This document shows, in pieces, positions 1 through 7,516 of a stretch of 64,000 nt of DNA. The notes beneath the pieces were generated by a model, which did not search any database, was not told the DNA's origin, and saw only the letters and a program-made list of their open reading frames with translations. Positions within the stretch are counted from its first letter, which is position 1, and every line of letters starts with the position of its first letter. Source of the stretch: Haloferax litoreum (lineage in GTDB: Archaea > Halobacteriota > Halobacteria > Halobacteriales > Haloferacaceae); assembly GCF_009674605.1 (NCBI RefSeq), contig NZ_WKJO01000002.1:62001-126000 (forward strand), written 5' to 3'. A program made the position numbers and the translations under genes.

Positions 1-1457
1 GTAGCTTCTAACGCATCGCGCTCATCAAGCTTTGCTTCGATAGACGCAATCTCGTCTTCGACGTCTTCGAGGTCGGAACGAAGTCGCTCGAGGTCGTACT
101 CGATTTGGTTGGCTTCGCGGTGGAGGTCGAGCAATTCGCCGTGTTCTTCGCTCTCCAACTCGTCGACAGTCTGTTCGAGCGAGTCGATTTCACTTTCGAG
201 GTCGCTCCGGCGTGCTCTCAGTTCCTCGATGCGTTCTTTACGGGTCTCTCGTTCACTTTCGATATCGGAGAGTCGGCGCTCGATACGATCGCGTTCACGC
301 TGTTGCTGTGCGTACGTCGATTTCTCGTCTTGAAGCGCCGAAAGCTCCTCCTTGAACGACCGGCTCTCGTCGAGTTTCTCCTCTCGGAGGCTTCGAAGTC
401 GGTCAATCGTCGATTCGATGTCGTCTTGGTCGACTTCTGACCCGCAGGTCCAACAGACGACCTGCTCGTCGGCAAGGAGTTGGTCGGTGACGCTTCCTCC
501 ACTCTCGCTCGGTTCTGACCCACGGAGTGCCTCGACAACGTCAGAAGACGTCCCTGAGAGCATCTCTTCATTGAATTGAATGACACTCTGCAGTTCGTTG
601 ATGGTCGACTGAACCTCTTGTTGCCGCGTGCGGAGTCGGTTAATCTCAGATTCGATTTCACTCACCTGTCCACCAGCGACGTCCGGAAGCTCTTCAGCGT
701 CCCCCTGCAACTCCTCCTCTTCGGACTTCAGTGCGGCGAGACTCTGCTTTTCAGTCTGGAGACGACGGTCAACGTCGTCAGTCTCACGACGCTTGTCACG
801 AAGGTCACCGAGTTTCGACTCGAGTTCGCTTTCGGCTTCTTGCTGCTCACTGATTGTTGCATCGTACTCCTCTACCTCACGTTCTTTCTCGGCGAGTTCT
901 GTCTCTTTGTCTCTGATTTGGTCTTGGAGCTTCGTCCGACGCCGTTCGAGAGTCGGAAGTTTCTCCGAGAGGTTGCTAAGGGTAGAAAGTTCGTTTGATA
1001 TCTCTCTCTTCCGCTGTTGGAGCGAGTTGATTTCTTCGTTGATCGACTCGACGTCGACAGGTCGCATAATGAGGTCTCGGAGATCATCCTCGTTTGCGAC
1101 GGCTCGGCGAGCATCATTCGATTCGAGCAAGAACGCAAAGAGATCAGCGAGTTCTGTGTCGTTGAGAACCGGTTCTCCATCAGTAACTACCGAGTTCCCC
1201 TGGCGTTCGAACGTTCGCGTATACGATTCGTCACCGAAAGTGAGTTCGACATATCCCTCCTCTGCGTCGCCTTTCAACGCGACGTCGTCGCTTCCGTGAG
1301 CAGCCATGATCGATCGAAGCAGCGAGGTTCTGTTCGTTGCATTGCGCCCGGCGAGGAGCGTTACACCCGGCTCAAACGATGTCGAGAGTTCGTCGATGCC
1401 ACCGATATTCTCGACTGAAAGGTGGACTTTCGATTCCGTCGTCTGTTCTGCGTTCAT
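1..1457 (-). CDS. Archaea-specific SMC-related protein (Rad50-like), 3' end cut by window edge
   Basis: Likely a chromosome-associated or DNA-repair coiled-coil ATPase. The reading frame is open from the ATG at 1457 to the left edge, so about 485 residues are visible and the C-terminal ATPase half is missing. Residues 37-44 read GRNATNRT, a divergent Walker A in which the usual GK[ST] is replaced by NRT. Residues from about 130 onward are Glu/Gln/Arg-rich coiled coil. A CWTC motif at Cys335 and Cys338 sits between two coils, as in the Rad50 zinc hook. The RdfA-like gene lies just upstream on the same strand. A TATA-like box 27 bases before the ATG and a palindrome at 1512-1533 suggest its own promoter. 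Family recalled from haloarchaeal annotation. Confidence 0.8.
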   Translation of the reverse strand, partial: MNAEQTTESKVHLSVENIGGIDELSTSFEPGVTLLAGRNATNRTSLLRSIMAAHGSDDVALKGDAEEGYVELTFGDESYTRTFERQGNSVVTDGEPVLNDTELADLFAFLLESNDARRAVANEDDLRDLIMRPVDVESINEEINSLQQRKREISNELSTLSNLSEKLPTLERRRTKLQDQIRDKETELAEKEREVEEYDATISEQQEAESELESKLGDLRDKRRETDDVDRRLQTEKQSLAALKSEEEELQGDAEELPDVAGGQVSEIESEINRLRTRQQEVQSTINELQSVIQFNEEMLSGTSSDVVEALRGSEPSESGGSVTDQLLADEQVVCWTCGSEVDQDDIESTIDRLRSLREEKLDESRSFKEELSALQDEKSTYAQQQRERDRIERRLSDIESERETRKERIEELRARRSDLESEIDSLEQTVDELESEEHGELLDLHREANQIEYDLERLRSDLEDVEDEIASIEAKLDERDALEA

Positions 1458-1480
1458 GTAGTGTTGCTCCCGTCACATGC

Positions 1481-1488
1481 GTATAAAA
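1481..1488 (-). promoter_or_regulatory. TATA-like box of the SMC-related gene
   Basis: On the minus strand this reads GGTTTTATAC, centred 27 bases before the ATG at 1457. This is the spacing expected for a leaderless or near-leaderless archaeal transcript. No Shine-Dalgarno sequence is evident. Confidence 0.5.
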
Positions 1489-1511
1489 CCAATTGATGAG
1501 TGAGTGACTAT

Positions 1512-1533
1512 ATTACAAGTCTAGTATTGTAAT
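1512..1533. promoter_or_regulatory. 22-bp palindrome, copy 1 (candidate operator)
   Basis: ATTACAA, an 8-base spacer (GTCTAGTA), then TTGTAAT. It ends at the first base of the RdfA stop codon and lies about 25 bases upstream of the SMC TATA box. A second copy with identical 7-base arms and a similar spacer is at 3168-3189, before the IclR gene. The shared shape suggests one dimeric DNA-binding protein; which one is not known. Confidence 0.5.
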
Positions 1534-2165
1534 TATTGACGGCCGGATTCGGAATTGGTACCACACTCACAACCCCCTCTCGTGAGTAGTTGGATGACCT
1601 CGTATTGGGTACCGCAATCTCGGCAGTATACTTGGGTGTCGATGAGCACGTCGAAGTCGCCGAGTCGAAGTTGGTTCGTGTCTCGGAGCGATTCGAGACT
1701 TCGTTCGGTAACAGCAAGTAATCTCCCCCGAAGCTTCTGGACCGAATCGACGACGCTCTGTATGCGATTTTTCGATTCAGAGTCTTTCGAGACACCACGG
1801 ATTTCAGTGAGATATGTGTACACTGCTTGGTGCGATACAAAGTCTGAGGAGAGTTGGTCGACATCGACTCCCCTGGACTCGAGTGAATTTTTCGCTTGGA
1901 CACGCATCCCCTCAGTAGTGTCGTCGTCCGAGAGAAGTGAATACAGGTTCTCTGCTTCCCCTTTGAGGACTTCACTATCGGTCTCACGTAGTGCCGATTG
2001 GATCATTTTTTCGTTCAGCAACGTTGCGAGGTCTCTGAGACTATCGCTGTCTTCCGGTGCGGTCCACCGTTCGGCTAATGTTTCGCCAAACCCTGTTAAC
2101 CCATACGAGTCGATCACCCGCTCGACCTTGCTTTTTCGTCGACCTTCGTCCGAGTTAGCTCCCAT
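1533..2165 (-). CDS. RdfA-like protein (rod-determining factor A family)
   Basis: A 210-residue soluble protein. I chose the ATG at 2165 (MGANSDEG) because the reading upstream to 2309 looks non-coding. The pattern is that of haloarchaeal RdfA-like proteins: a basic start, then a 'GLTGFGETLAERW' block, a 'FVSHQAVYTYLTEIRGV' block near residue 120, and a C-terminal CRDC...CEC cluster that could bind zinc. In Haloferax, RdfA influences rod shape. RdfA-like genes are often annotated next to SMC-related genes, as here, where the SMC start lies 75 bases downstream on the same strand. Assignment is from remembered family features, and a role in shape for this copy is not implied. Confidence 0.72.
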   Translation of the reverse strand: MGANSDEGRRKSKVERVIDSYGLTGFGETLAERWTAPEDSDSLRDLATLLNEKMIQSALRETDSEVLKGEAENLYSLLSDDDTTEGMRVQAKNSLESRGVDVDQLSSDFVSHQAVYTYLTEIRGVSKDSESKNRIQSVVDSVQKLRGRLLAVTERSLESLRDTNQLRLGDFDVLIDTQVYCRDCGTQYEVIQLLTRGGCECGTNSESGRQ

Positions 2166-2226
2166 TAGTCTATCTAAATTCACCGACCTGAAATATGTTC
2201 GTGCTCGTGTGCTTATCGTCCAGAGT

Positions 2227-3078
2227 TCACCCTCGGTGTTCTGGCAACTCGTCTTCTTCTGAAGTGGTGGTCGGCACGTCGAGCTCTGTGGTCGTGATAG
2301 AGGGCACATTAGAGAATTGTATCTTGAGTTGGAGCTCTTTTACTGTCCCGATGAGACGGTCCGGTATGTCGTGTTCGAGGTTCTCTTGGGTAAACCGACT
2401 TTGCGGGCCGGACACGGTGAGTGCACCGAGAACCTCATCACGCTTTCCGAAGACCGGTGCTGCAACAGCGTGCAGTCCGCTGATACTTTCTCCACGATTG
2501 AACGCAACTCCTTGCTCTTTGATCTCTTCTAGTTGTTCGTACAACGTCTCTCGGTCTGTAATCGAGTCCTCTGTCTGTTGGGGCAAACCCCACCTGTCGA
2601 TGATCTCGTCGACTCGTTCACGGGGGTAGTGAGCGAGTATTGCTTTCCCGCCAGCGATTAAGTGCATGTGTCGGCGACTCCCGACGACGGTGTGCGTCTC
2701 CACTGCGTGTGACCCCGCCCCACGGAAGAGGTAGACGGCCAGACCGTGTTCTTCGACCATGAACACGGAACGGCAATCTATCTCTTCAGCAATCTCTTTG
2801 ACGAACGGTTTGACGATTGTGTACTCTGGCCTTTGATTACGTGCGTACCCACCGACTGTGAGAAACCGTAGACCGATTTTATACGTATCTCCCTCTTTGG
2901 CCACGAAGTCGTGCTCTTCGAGTGATGTGAGATGTCTGTGAACTGTACTTGGTGCCATCTCTAGGTGGTCTGCAACTTCCGTTACTCGGCCGCCGTTTAG
3001 TGTCATCAACGCTTCTATCACTCGGACGACGGTATCCGTCGTCTTCACACCGTTTCTCTCGCCCCGGTCTTTCACCAT
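2227..3078 (-). CDS. IclR family transcriptional regulator
   Basis: A 283-residue regulator with an N-terminal winged helix at about residues 12-70 (TTDTVVRVIEALMTLNGG, then a recognition helix in MAPSTVHRHLTSL). The C-terminal IclR effector-binding domain spans about 85-255 and includes 'GGKAILAHYP' and 'GLHAVAAPVFG'. The last 25 residues are Thr/Glu-rich and variable. IclR proteins bind DNA as dimers and sense small metabolites, often aromatic or organic acids. It stands at the edge of the catabolic island next to the cupin gene, whose start is preceded by a 15-base palindrome. I infer that it regulates at least part of the island. Promoter: TATA at 3101-3108, with a palindrome at 3168-3189 further upstream. 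Confidence 0.9.
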   Translation of the reverse strand: MVKDRGERNGVKTTDTVVRVIEALMTLNGGRVTEVADHLEMAPSTVHRHLTSLEEHDFVAKEGDTYKIGLRFLTVGGYARNQRPEYTIVKPFVKEIAEEIDCRSVFMVEEHGLAVYLFRGAGSHAVETHTVVGSRRHMHLIAGGKAILAHYPRERVDEIIDRWGLPQQTEDSITDRETLYEQLEEIKEQGVAFNRGESISGLHAVAAPVFGKRDEVLGALTVSGPQSRFTQENLEHDIPDRLIGTVKELQLKIQFSNVPSITTTELDVPTTTSEEDELPEHRG

Positions 3079-3100
3079 GTGTATCGTTACCCACCAACAC

Positions 3101-3108
3101 TATATAAA
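3101..3108 (-). promoter_or_regulatory. TATA-like box of the IclR gene
   Basis: Minus-strand ATTTTATATA centred about 26 bases before the ATG at 3078, fitting a leaderless transcript. Confidence 0.55.
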
Positions 3109-3167
3109 ATTCTGTATTACGGATTATTGCGTGGTTGTCAGTTGGGCTCTACCTTCGTCCGATCAGC

Positions 3168-3189
3168 ATTACAACTATAGTATTGTAAT
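3168..3189. promoter_or_regulatory. 22-bp palindrome, copy 2 (candidate operator)
   Basis: ATTACAA, spacer CTATAGTA, TTGTAAT. The arms are identical to the copy at 1512-1533. It lies about 60 bases upstream of the IclR TATA box, in a 339-base gene-free stretch (3079-3417). That stretch otherwise shows only the two promoters and AT-rich DNA near 3340-3390. Confidence 0.5.
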
Positions 3190-3388
3190 AATAGGCGGTC
3201 GACTCTCCCTCGGGCTCAGACTGAAGTCTATCGGCGTTCGGTGTGACATCACATACCGCTCTTCGGTGGATTCACCACTCATCTTTGTCGATGTTGCACT
3301 CTTCATTCCGTAATATCGAATCACTCAGCTAATACTGTCTCCATTCGTATTAATTTAAACTATTGAATCAAGAATAATATTTTTCAAC

Positions 3389-3395
3389 ATATAAA
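3389..3395 (+). promoter_or_regulatory. TATA-like box of the cupin gene
   Basis: ATATAAA, centred 26 bases before the ATG at 3418. It is directly followed by the palindrome at 3397-3411, so a repressor bound there would cover the transcription start. Confidence 0.55.
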
Positions 3396-3396
3396 G

Positions 3397-3411
3397 TTCC
3401 GCTCTGCGGAA
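3397..3411. promoter_or_regulatory. 15-bp palindromic operator candidate
   Basis: TTCCGC-TCT-GCGGAA is a perfect 6+3+6 palindrome between the TATA box and the start codon of the cupin gene. Several IclR-family operators share this TTCCGC/GCGGAA character, and an IclR gene is the neighbour, so it is the best candidate site. I did not see a second copy before other genes of the island. Confidence 0.5.
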
Positions 3412-3417
3412 TCAACT

Positions 3418-3789
3418 ATGTATAAGTCGTCTCGAGATAAAGGGAGTTCTGTGCCAACAATTGACAGAGAGCTGTTTGACCCATTCGGCGAGGATAGTGG
3501 ATTGAATTGGGAAGAAGAGCGTCCTGGGGTATACGAACGAGTTGTATACGAGGACGAGGACGGTCAATGCACCCGATTCGTCCGAATGGAACCCGGTGCA
3601 GAGATTCCCGACCGCATCACCCACGATTTTTACGAGGAGGTGTTCATCATCGAGGGCGGGTTAATCGATACACACCTCGACGAGGTGTTCACACGTGGGA
3701 TGTACTGCTGTCGAACTCCAGGTATGGAGCACGGCCCATACGTCGCACCGATTGGGTGCCTCACCATCGGTCACCGCTACTACGATTGA
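3418..3789 (+). CDS. Small cupin-fold protein
   Basis: A 123-residue single-domain cupin resembling the ChrR-like or acetylacetone-dioxygenase-like group. The core at residues 50-115 contains 'ITHDFYEEVFIIEGG', with an acidic and His-containing metal-site pattern, and 'TPGMEHGPY'. It may be a metal-dependent dioxygenase or a small-molecule binding protein; the substrate is not evident. It is the first gene beside the IclR regulator, with a strong TATA box and a palindrome over the start region, so it is probably tightly controlled. Its 3' end overlaps the convergent flavin reductase by 10 bases. Confidence 0.75.
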   Translation: MYKSSRDKGSSVPTIDRELFDPFGEDSGLNWEEERPGVYERVVYEDEDGQCTRFVRMEPGAEIPDRITHDFYEEVFIIEGGLIDTHLDEVFTRGMYCCRTPGMEHGPYVAPIGCLTIGHRYYD

Positions 3790-4370
3790 TCTTTGGCGAC
3801 CCGTACCGGCGACATCTTCGTATAGTATGTCCCGGTCAGTCGACCGACAGCATCGATTTTTCGCACATCGACCTTTCCATCTGTGACCACTGAATCGTCT
3901 ACGTGTACGTATGTGACCTGACCAAACACCACGACGTGGTCACCGACTGGAACCGTCTCGTAGAGACGACATTCGACGTTCATCTTCGCTTCACCGACGC
4001 GAGGCGCATCGACAGTCGTGCTCGGGGTCGGCTCTAGCCCAACGTGCGTGAACTCGTCTTCGTCTGGTGGAAGTTCGTCGCTCGTCTTGTCCATCGCTTC
4101 GAGAAGGTCTTCTGTCACGAGATTGTAGACGAACTCTCCCGTCTCTAAGACGTTCGTTACCGTGTCCTTGTGTGACCCGTCAGTGGATTGCTTTCCCGAA
4201 AACATCAACACGGGTGGGTTGTTCGAGTTGACTCCGTTAAAGAAACTATACGGTGCTAGATTTGGAACTCCCTCGTCACTACACGTGCTAATCCAGCCAA
4301 TTGGCCGCGGAATTATCGCACTCGTCAGCGTCCGATATAACGCGTCGGTCTCCGTAGGCTCAATCTCCAT
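3780..4370 (-). CDS. Flavin reductase family protein (FMN-binding split barrel)
   Basis: A 196-residue protein with the flavin-reductase-like N-terminal pattern: 'SAIIPRPIGWISTCSDEG', 'NLAPYSFFNGVNSNNPPVLMFS', then 'DTVTNVLETGEFVYNL'. These split-barrel proteins bind FMN or F420-type cofactors. Some supply reduced flavin to a partner monooxygenase, and others act as stand-alone oxidoreductases. The LLM-type oxidoreductase at 5599-6471 is a possible partner, which is inference. Length is normal for the family. It is convergent with the cupin gene and divergent from the SnoaL-like gene at 4463. Confidence 0.88.
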   Translation of the reverse strand: MEIEPTETDALYRTLTSAIIPRPIGWISTCSDEGVPNLAPYSFFNGVNSNNPPVLMFSGKQSTDGSHKDTVTNVLETGEFVYNLVTEDLLEAMDKTSDELPPDEDEFTHVGLEPTPSTTVDAPRVGEAKMNVECRLYETVPVGDHVVVFGQVTYVHVDDSVVTDGKVDVRKIDAVGRLTGTYYTKMSPVRVAKDQS

Positions 4371-4433
4371 ACCCCCCCGTCACACCCGAACACTATAGCG
4401 ATATTGTTGAATTCTCCCTCACCGACAGATAGC

Positions 4434-4440
4434 GTTAATA
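4434..4440 (+). promoter_or_regulatory. TATA-like box of the first SnoaL-like gene
   Basis: GTTAATA centred 27 bases before the ATG at 4463. The spacing supports that ATG rather than the upstream GTG at 4448. Confidence 0.45.
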
Positions 4441-4462
4441 GTGTATCGTGCCATCACGGTGC

Positions 4463-4861
4463 ATGGAGTCGGAAGAACCACTCCCAGTAACTGCCATGAA
4501 ACGCTACTGGTACCATCTCGAACGCGACGAATTTCGGGAGGCTGCCGACCAATTCACTGAGGACACGATGTACCTCCACCCACCGATGCACAAGGGCATT
4601 TCAGAGGTCTATGGGAGAGAAGAACTCTACGACTATTTCGTCAACGCGAGAGGGCCTCGAGAGTCTTCACACGAGGTGACACACTACGTCTCAGACGGTA
4701 CTTCAGCCGTCATCCAAGGACGGGTGTTCGGTCCTGACGTTGACGTTCCCCACGTATTCATGGTCTATACCGAGGTCCGAGATGGAAAAATCGCGTACTA
4801 CAGTGCAGTCAACCGAGACGAAACGGAGTCAGAACGCGTCGTCGAGGACTCCCTCGGGTAG
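4463..4861 (+). CDS. SnoaL-like / NTF2-like protein, paralogue 1
   Basis: A 132-residue NTF2-like cone-fold protein. It shares the order 'YW-HLE--EF-EAA-QF--D--Y-HPP', 'GR-EL--YF---RG-R', 'H-----Y-E--DGKI-YYS--NR' with two other genes in this window (15306-15692, 24055-24423). SnoaL-like proteins are isomerases, dehydratases, cyclases or ring-hydroxylating subunits; the reaction here is unknown. The ATG at 4463 is preferred by TATA spacing. Three separate copies under separate promoters in one catabolic island suggest related substrates or successive intermediates. The last 33 bases overlap the convergent MBL-fold gene. Confidence 0.8.
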   Translation: MESEEPLPVTAMKRYWYHLERDEFREAADQFTEDTMYLHPPMHKGISEVYGREELYDYFVNARGPRESSHEVTHYVSDGTSAVIQGRVFGPDVDVPHVFMVYTEVRDGKIAYYSAVNRDETESERVVEDSLG

Positions 4862-5599
4862 CCCTTCTCGTGAGGGTCGATGGAGCGATGGCTCGTCGGA
4901 CGCGTAGTTCGGTTCGAATGAGACGTATCGTTCCAGTTTTTGACTTGCATTCTCGAACACGTTGGAACCGTGGTGGACGAGTGCAATTTCGAAATCGTAG
5001 TCCAGAAGTCTGACGAGATTTTCTTCCGCATCGACGACGTCTGCTGGTGAGACGTACATGTTCGTCGATTGAGGTGGGTGGACGAGATACCCTGCTGGAA
5101 GACCGCGCCGGTCAGAGCCAGAGACAACGTCCCCACACGCTGCGATACCAGCTTTTTCGTCCACGAGCGCCGAACTCCCCGGCGAATGTCCGCCAACGTG
5201 GACTGCTACGAAGCGGCCGATTCTATCTTCGTGTCCGTACAGATTGTCTGCTGGCGTCGTCACGTTGAGGCGGTCTGCGTCGACGAGGGGTTCCTGTTCC
5301 GGTACCCACGTTTCGACGTCGAACCGGTCGACGACCGTGTCGAATGCCCCCGCGTGGTCGAGATGACGGTGAGTGATGATAAGCCGTTGTGGGTCGACAC
5401 CCGTCGACTCTATTCCGTCGATAAGGTGTCGTGCACGGGTTGGCACACACGTATCGACAAGCGTCGGGACGTCGTCTGGAAGGTCGAACAGGTACGACCG
5501 GCGTCGGTCGCCTCTGATGAACGGTGGGCCTTCGTCGCGGTCTTGCCACGTTATCTCGTATACGCCGGGGACGACCTCTGTGTAGTATGGTGCGACCAT
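4829..5599 (-). CDS. MBL-fold metallo-hydrolase
   Basis: A 256-residue metallo-beta-lactamase-fold enzyme. The metal motif HxHxDH is present as 'THRHLDHAG' at about residue 78. Further ligands fit 'HVGGHSPGS' (His) and 'GDVVSG' (Asp), with a late His in 'LVHHGSN'. It is probably a hydrolase for a thioester, lactone or similar ester; the substrate is unknown. It is the last gene of a three-gene unit with the LLM oxidoreductase and M29-like genes. The ATG at 5599 shares one base with the upstream stop (TGATG), implying coupled translation. A GTG two codons earlier is less likely. Confidence 0.88.
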   Translation of the reverse strand: MVAPYYTEVVPGVYEITWQDRDEGPPFIRGDRRRSYLFDLPDDVPTLVDTCVPTRARHLIDGIESTGVDPQRLIITHRHLDHAGAFDTVVDRFDVETWVPEQEPLVDADRLNVTTPADNLYGHEDRIGRFVAVHVGGHSPGSSALVDEKAGIAACGDVVSGSDRRGLPAGYLVHPPQSTNMYVSPADVVDAEENLVRLLDYDFEIALVHHGSNVFENASQKLERYVSFEPNYASDEPSLHRPSREGLPEGVLDDAF

Positions 5600-6471
5600 C
5601 AGCACTGCTCCTTGGCTTCGATCAATTGGGTCAACGTTTCGGTTGCGTACGCACGATCCATCGGACGGACGACGACCTCGTCGACCCCAGAATCTACGAG
5701 GTCACCGAGATACTCTGCGAGGTGAGTTGCGTCTCCGGCGAGATAGTTTGCATCGGAACTCCATCCACGGTACCCGTCTTTGATGAGGTCCTGTGCATGC
5801 TCCTTGGCATCCGCGTCGTTCGGGAGTCCGACGGCATCCAGCCTGACGATGACTGCACCACCCCCTGCCTCCTCGAACCACTGAATCTTCTCTTCGAGCG
5901 TATCGTGGTCTGCAGAAGAACTCACCCATGCGTCGCCAAGCCTACCGGCTCGGCGCACTGCCGGTTCTGCGCTCCCCCCGATACAAATTCGTGCATCTGC
6001 TTTCGGATTCACCGAGACGTCTTCGACTTGATAGTACTTCCCTTCGAACGTCACTTCGTCTTCAGACCATAGACGACGGATGAGTGCTAGCTGTTCTTCG
6101 AATCGCGGTGCACGCTGACGCTTCGGAACCCCGAACGCCCTAAATGCATCGTCGTTGTACCCCAGTGCGCACCAGAAGTCAAATTGTTCGACCATCGCGC
6201 TGAGTGTTCCCGCCTGTTCGGCAACGAGGACTGGGTCGTACATCGGTAAGAGAAACATCGTTGCGACGTGGTCGAACAAGGCGGCGAGACGACCGGACGT
6301 CGGCACATTTTGAAGGTACTGTCCCAAATCGACGACGTGGTGGTCCCCTTTTTCTATGTAGTCGTACCCAAGTTCGTGTGCTGTCTCGGCGAGTTCGAGG
6401 AGTTTCGCCGTGGCATCTCTCGCTGGGAGTTCCCGAGGATAGAAACCAGACGGAGAGTATCCAATCTTCAT
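5599..6471 (-). CDS. LLM-class (luciferase-like) flavin/F420-dependent oxidoreductase
   Basis: A 290-residue TIM-barrel protein of the bacterial luciferase-like family. Typical blocks are 'LLELAETAHELGYDYIEKGDHH' near the start, 'FDFWCALGYNDDAFRAFGV', 'RFEEQLALIRRLWSEDEVTFEGKYY' split by short linkers, and 'CIGGSAEPAVRRAGRLGDAWV'. Haloarchaea make F420, so it may be either an F420-dependent dehydrogenase/reductase or an FMN monooxygenase. The sequence alone does not decide. It overlaps the upstream M29-like gene by 4 bases (ATGA) and the downstream MBL gene by one base, so all three are likely co-translated. Confidence 0.88.
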   Translation of the reverse strand: MKIGYSPSGFYPRELPARDATAKLLELAETAHELGYDYIEKGDHHVVDLGQYLQNVPTSGRLAALFDHVATMFLLPMYDPVLVAEQAGTLSAMVEQFDFWCALGYNDDAFRAFGVPKRQRAPRFEEQLALIRRLWSEDEVTFEGKYYQVEDVSVNPKADARICIGGSAEPAVRRAGRLGDAWVSSSADHDTLEEKIQWFEEAGGGAVIVRLDAVGLPNDADAKEHAQDLIKDGYRGWSSDANYLAGDATHLAEYLGDLVDSGVDEVVVRPMDRAYATETLTQLIEAKEQC

Positions 6472-7469
6472 GCTTCGACCTCGTCGTCGACGAACGAACC
6501 GCTGTCGATGAGTTGTGTTCCGTCGAGGGTGACCGACGCGTCGTTCATGACGAAATCGATGTGTACCGGTGAATCGACGTCTTGTCCATAGATGAGGCCA
6601 TTTCCGATTCCGATGTGGGTTCGCCCTCGCCCTTTCTTCCAGATAGACGTCGACCGTCGGTTTGCGTACGGGTTGATTCCGAACGCAACTTCCGCGAGGT
6701 TTCGAGCATTTTCGTTTTCGTCGAGTGTCGTTTCGAGAGCCGTGACGATTTGTGGGTCGCCGTCGAGGGCTCTGACTTCACCGGATTCGATGACAATCTC
6801 GACTTCGCCGTTAGGCCACCCGTATCCGAGAATCGGTCCGTCAATTACGACAGTTCCCTCTGCTGTCCCGACGACGGGCCCTTGATACACCTCTCCCCAC
6901 CCAATAACAGTGATATCGCCTGGGGTATGTGCCACCGCTGTGCTCATCGAGGGCATTCCGTCGATGTTCGCCACGAGGTCTGTTCCACGCTCGCTCGTCA
7001 CACGAATCTCGGAGGCCGCAGCAACTTGGTCTCTGACCCTCGCACCGAACCGTGTGAGCGCGCCAAAATCGACGTCTAAGACAGTGGGACTCGTGAGGTC
7101 AGAGAACGACCGCTTCGTCATCCCAAGCGCACGTAACTCCTCATCTGCCCGAAGGCCGAGTGGAACGTCGTGGTGCGTGAACGACGCTGATGTCGTCTGA
7201 GTCAGTCCGACTAAAACCGACGCTTCGTGCATCGCCTGAATCACCCCTGGAGGAATCGTTTCGCTATCTCCCGCCGTGTCGTTCATGGTGCAGACGACCA
7301 CTGAATTGGCAAGTTCGGTGCTAAGTCCAGCGAGAGCGTCGATAATCTCTTGACAGTCCTCCGTTGCCGATTCGTCGGCAACGATGAGGACGTCATCTTC
7401 GGCACCGATAGCTAGAAGCTCGACTGCTGCGCGATAGGCGACTCTCGTCGCTTTTCGTGTGCGACCCAT
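6468..7469 (-). CDS. M29-like metalloenzyme (NicX / aminopeptidase superfamily), paralogue 1
   Basis: A 333-residue protein of the M29-type fold, which includes thermophilic aminopeptidases and 2,5-dihydroxypyridine 5,6-dioxygenase (NicX). The C-terminal half has 'LAEVAFGINPYAN', 'RTHIGIGNG' and 'VHIDFVM'. The last contains the HxD pair used as metal ligands in this superfamily. It is shorter than M29 peptidases and close in size to NicX. Given the nitrogen-compound enzymes around it, a ring-opening dioxygenase is possible but unproven. It leads the three-gene minus-strand operon (this gene, LLM, MBL), divergent from the MaoC operon with only 47 bases between starts. A related copy is at 22931-23935. 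Confidence 0.75.
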   Translation of the reverse strand: MGRTRKATRVAYRAAVELLAIGAEDDVLIVADESATEDCQEIIDALAGLSTELANSVVVCTMNDTAGDSETIPPGVIQAMHEASVLVGLTQTTSASFTHHDVPLGLRADEELRALGMTKRSFSDLTSPTVLDVDFGALTRFGARVRDQVAAASEIRVTSERGTDLVANIDGMPSMSTAVAHTPGDITVIGWGEVYQGPVVGTAEGTVVIDGPILGYGWPNGEVEIVIESGEVRALDGDPQIVTALETTLDENENARNLAEVAFGINPYANRRSTSIWKKGRGRTHIGIGNGLIYGQDVDSPVHIDFVMNDASVTLDGTQLIDSGSFVDDEVEA

Positions 7470-7516
7470 ACACCGGTAGACGCAACTCTTCTACAAGTGG
7501 TTTGCTACCGTTGACC

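Noticed and set aside
6468-7469. Calling the M29-like proteins plain aminopeptidases
   Set aside because: They are shorter than M29 peptidases and sit among catabolic genes. A NicX-like or uncertain label is safer.
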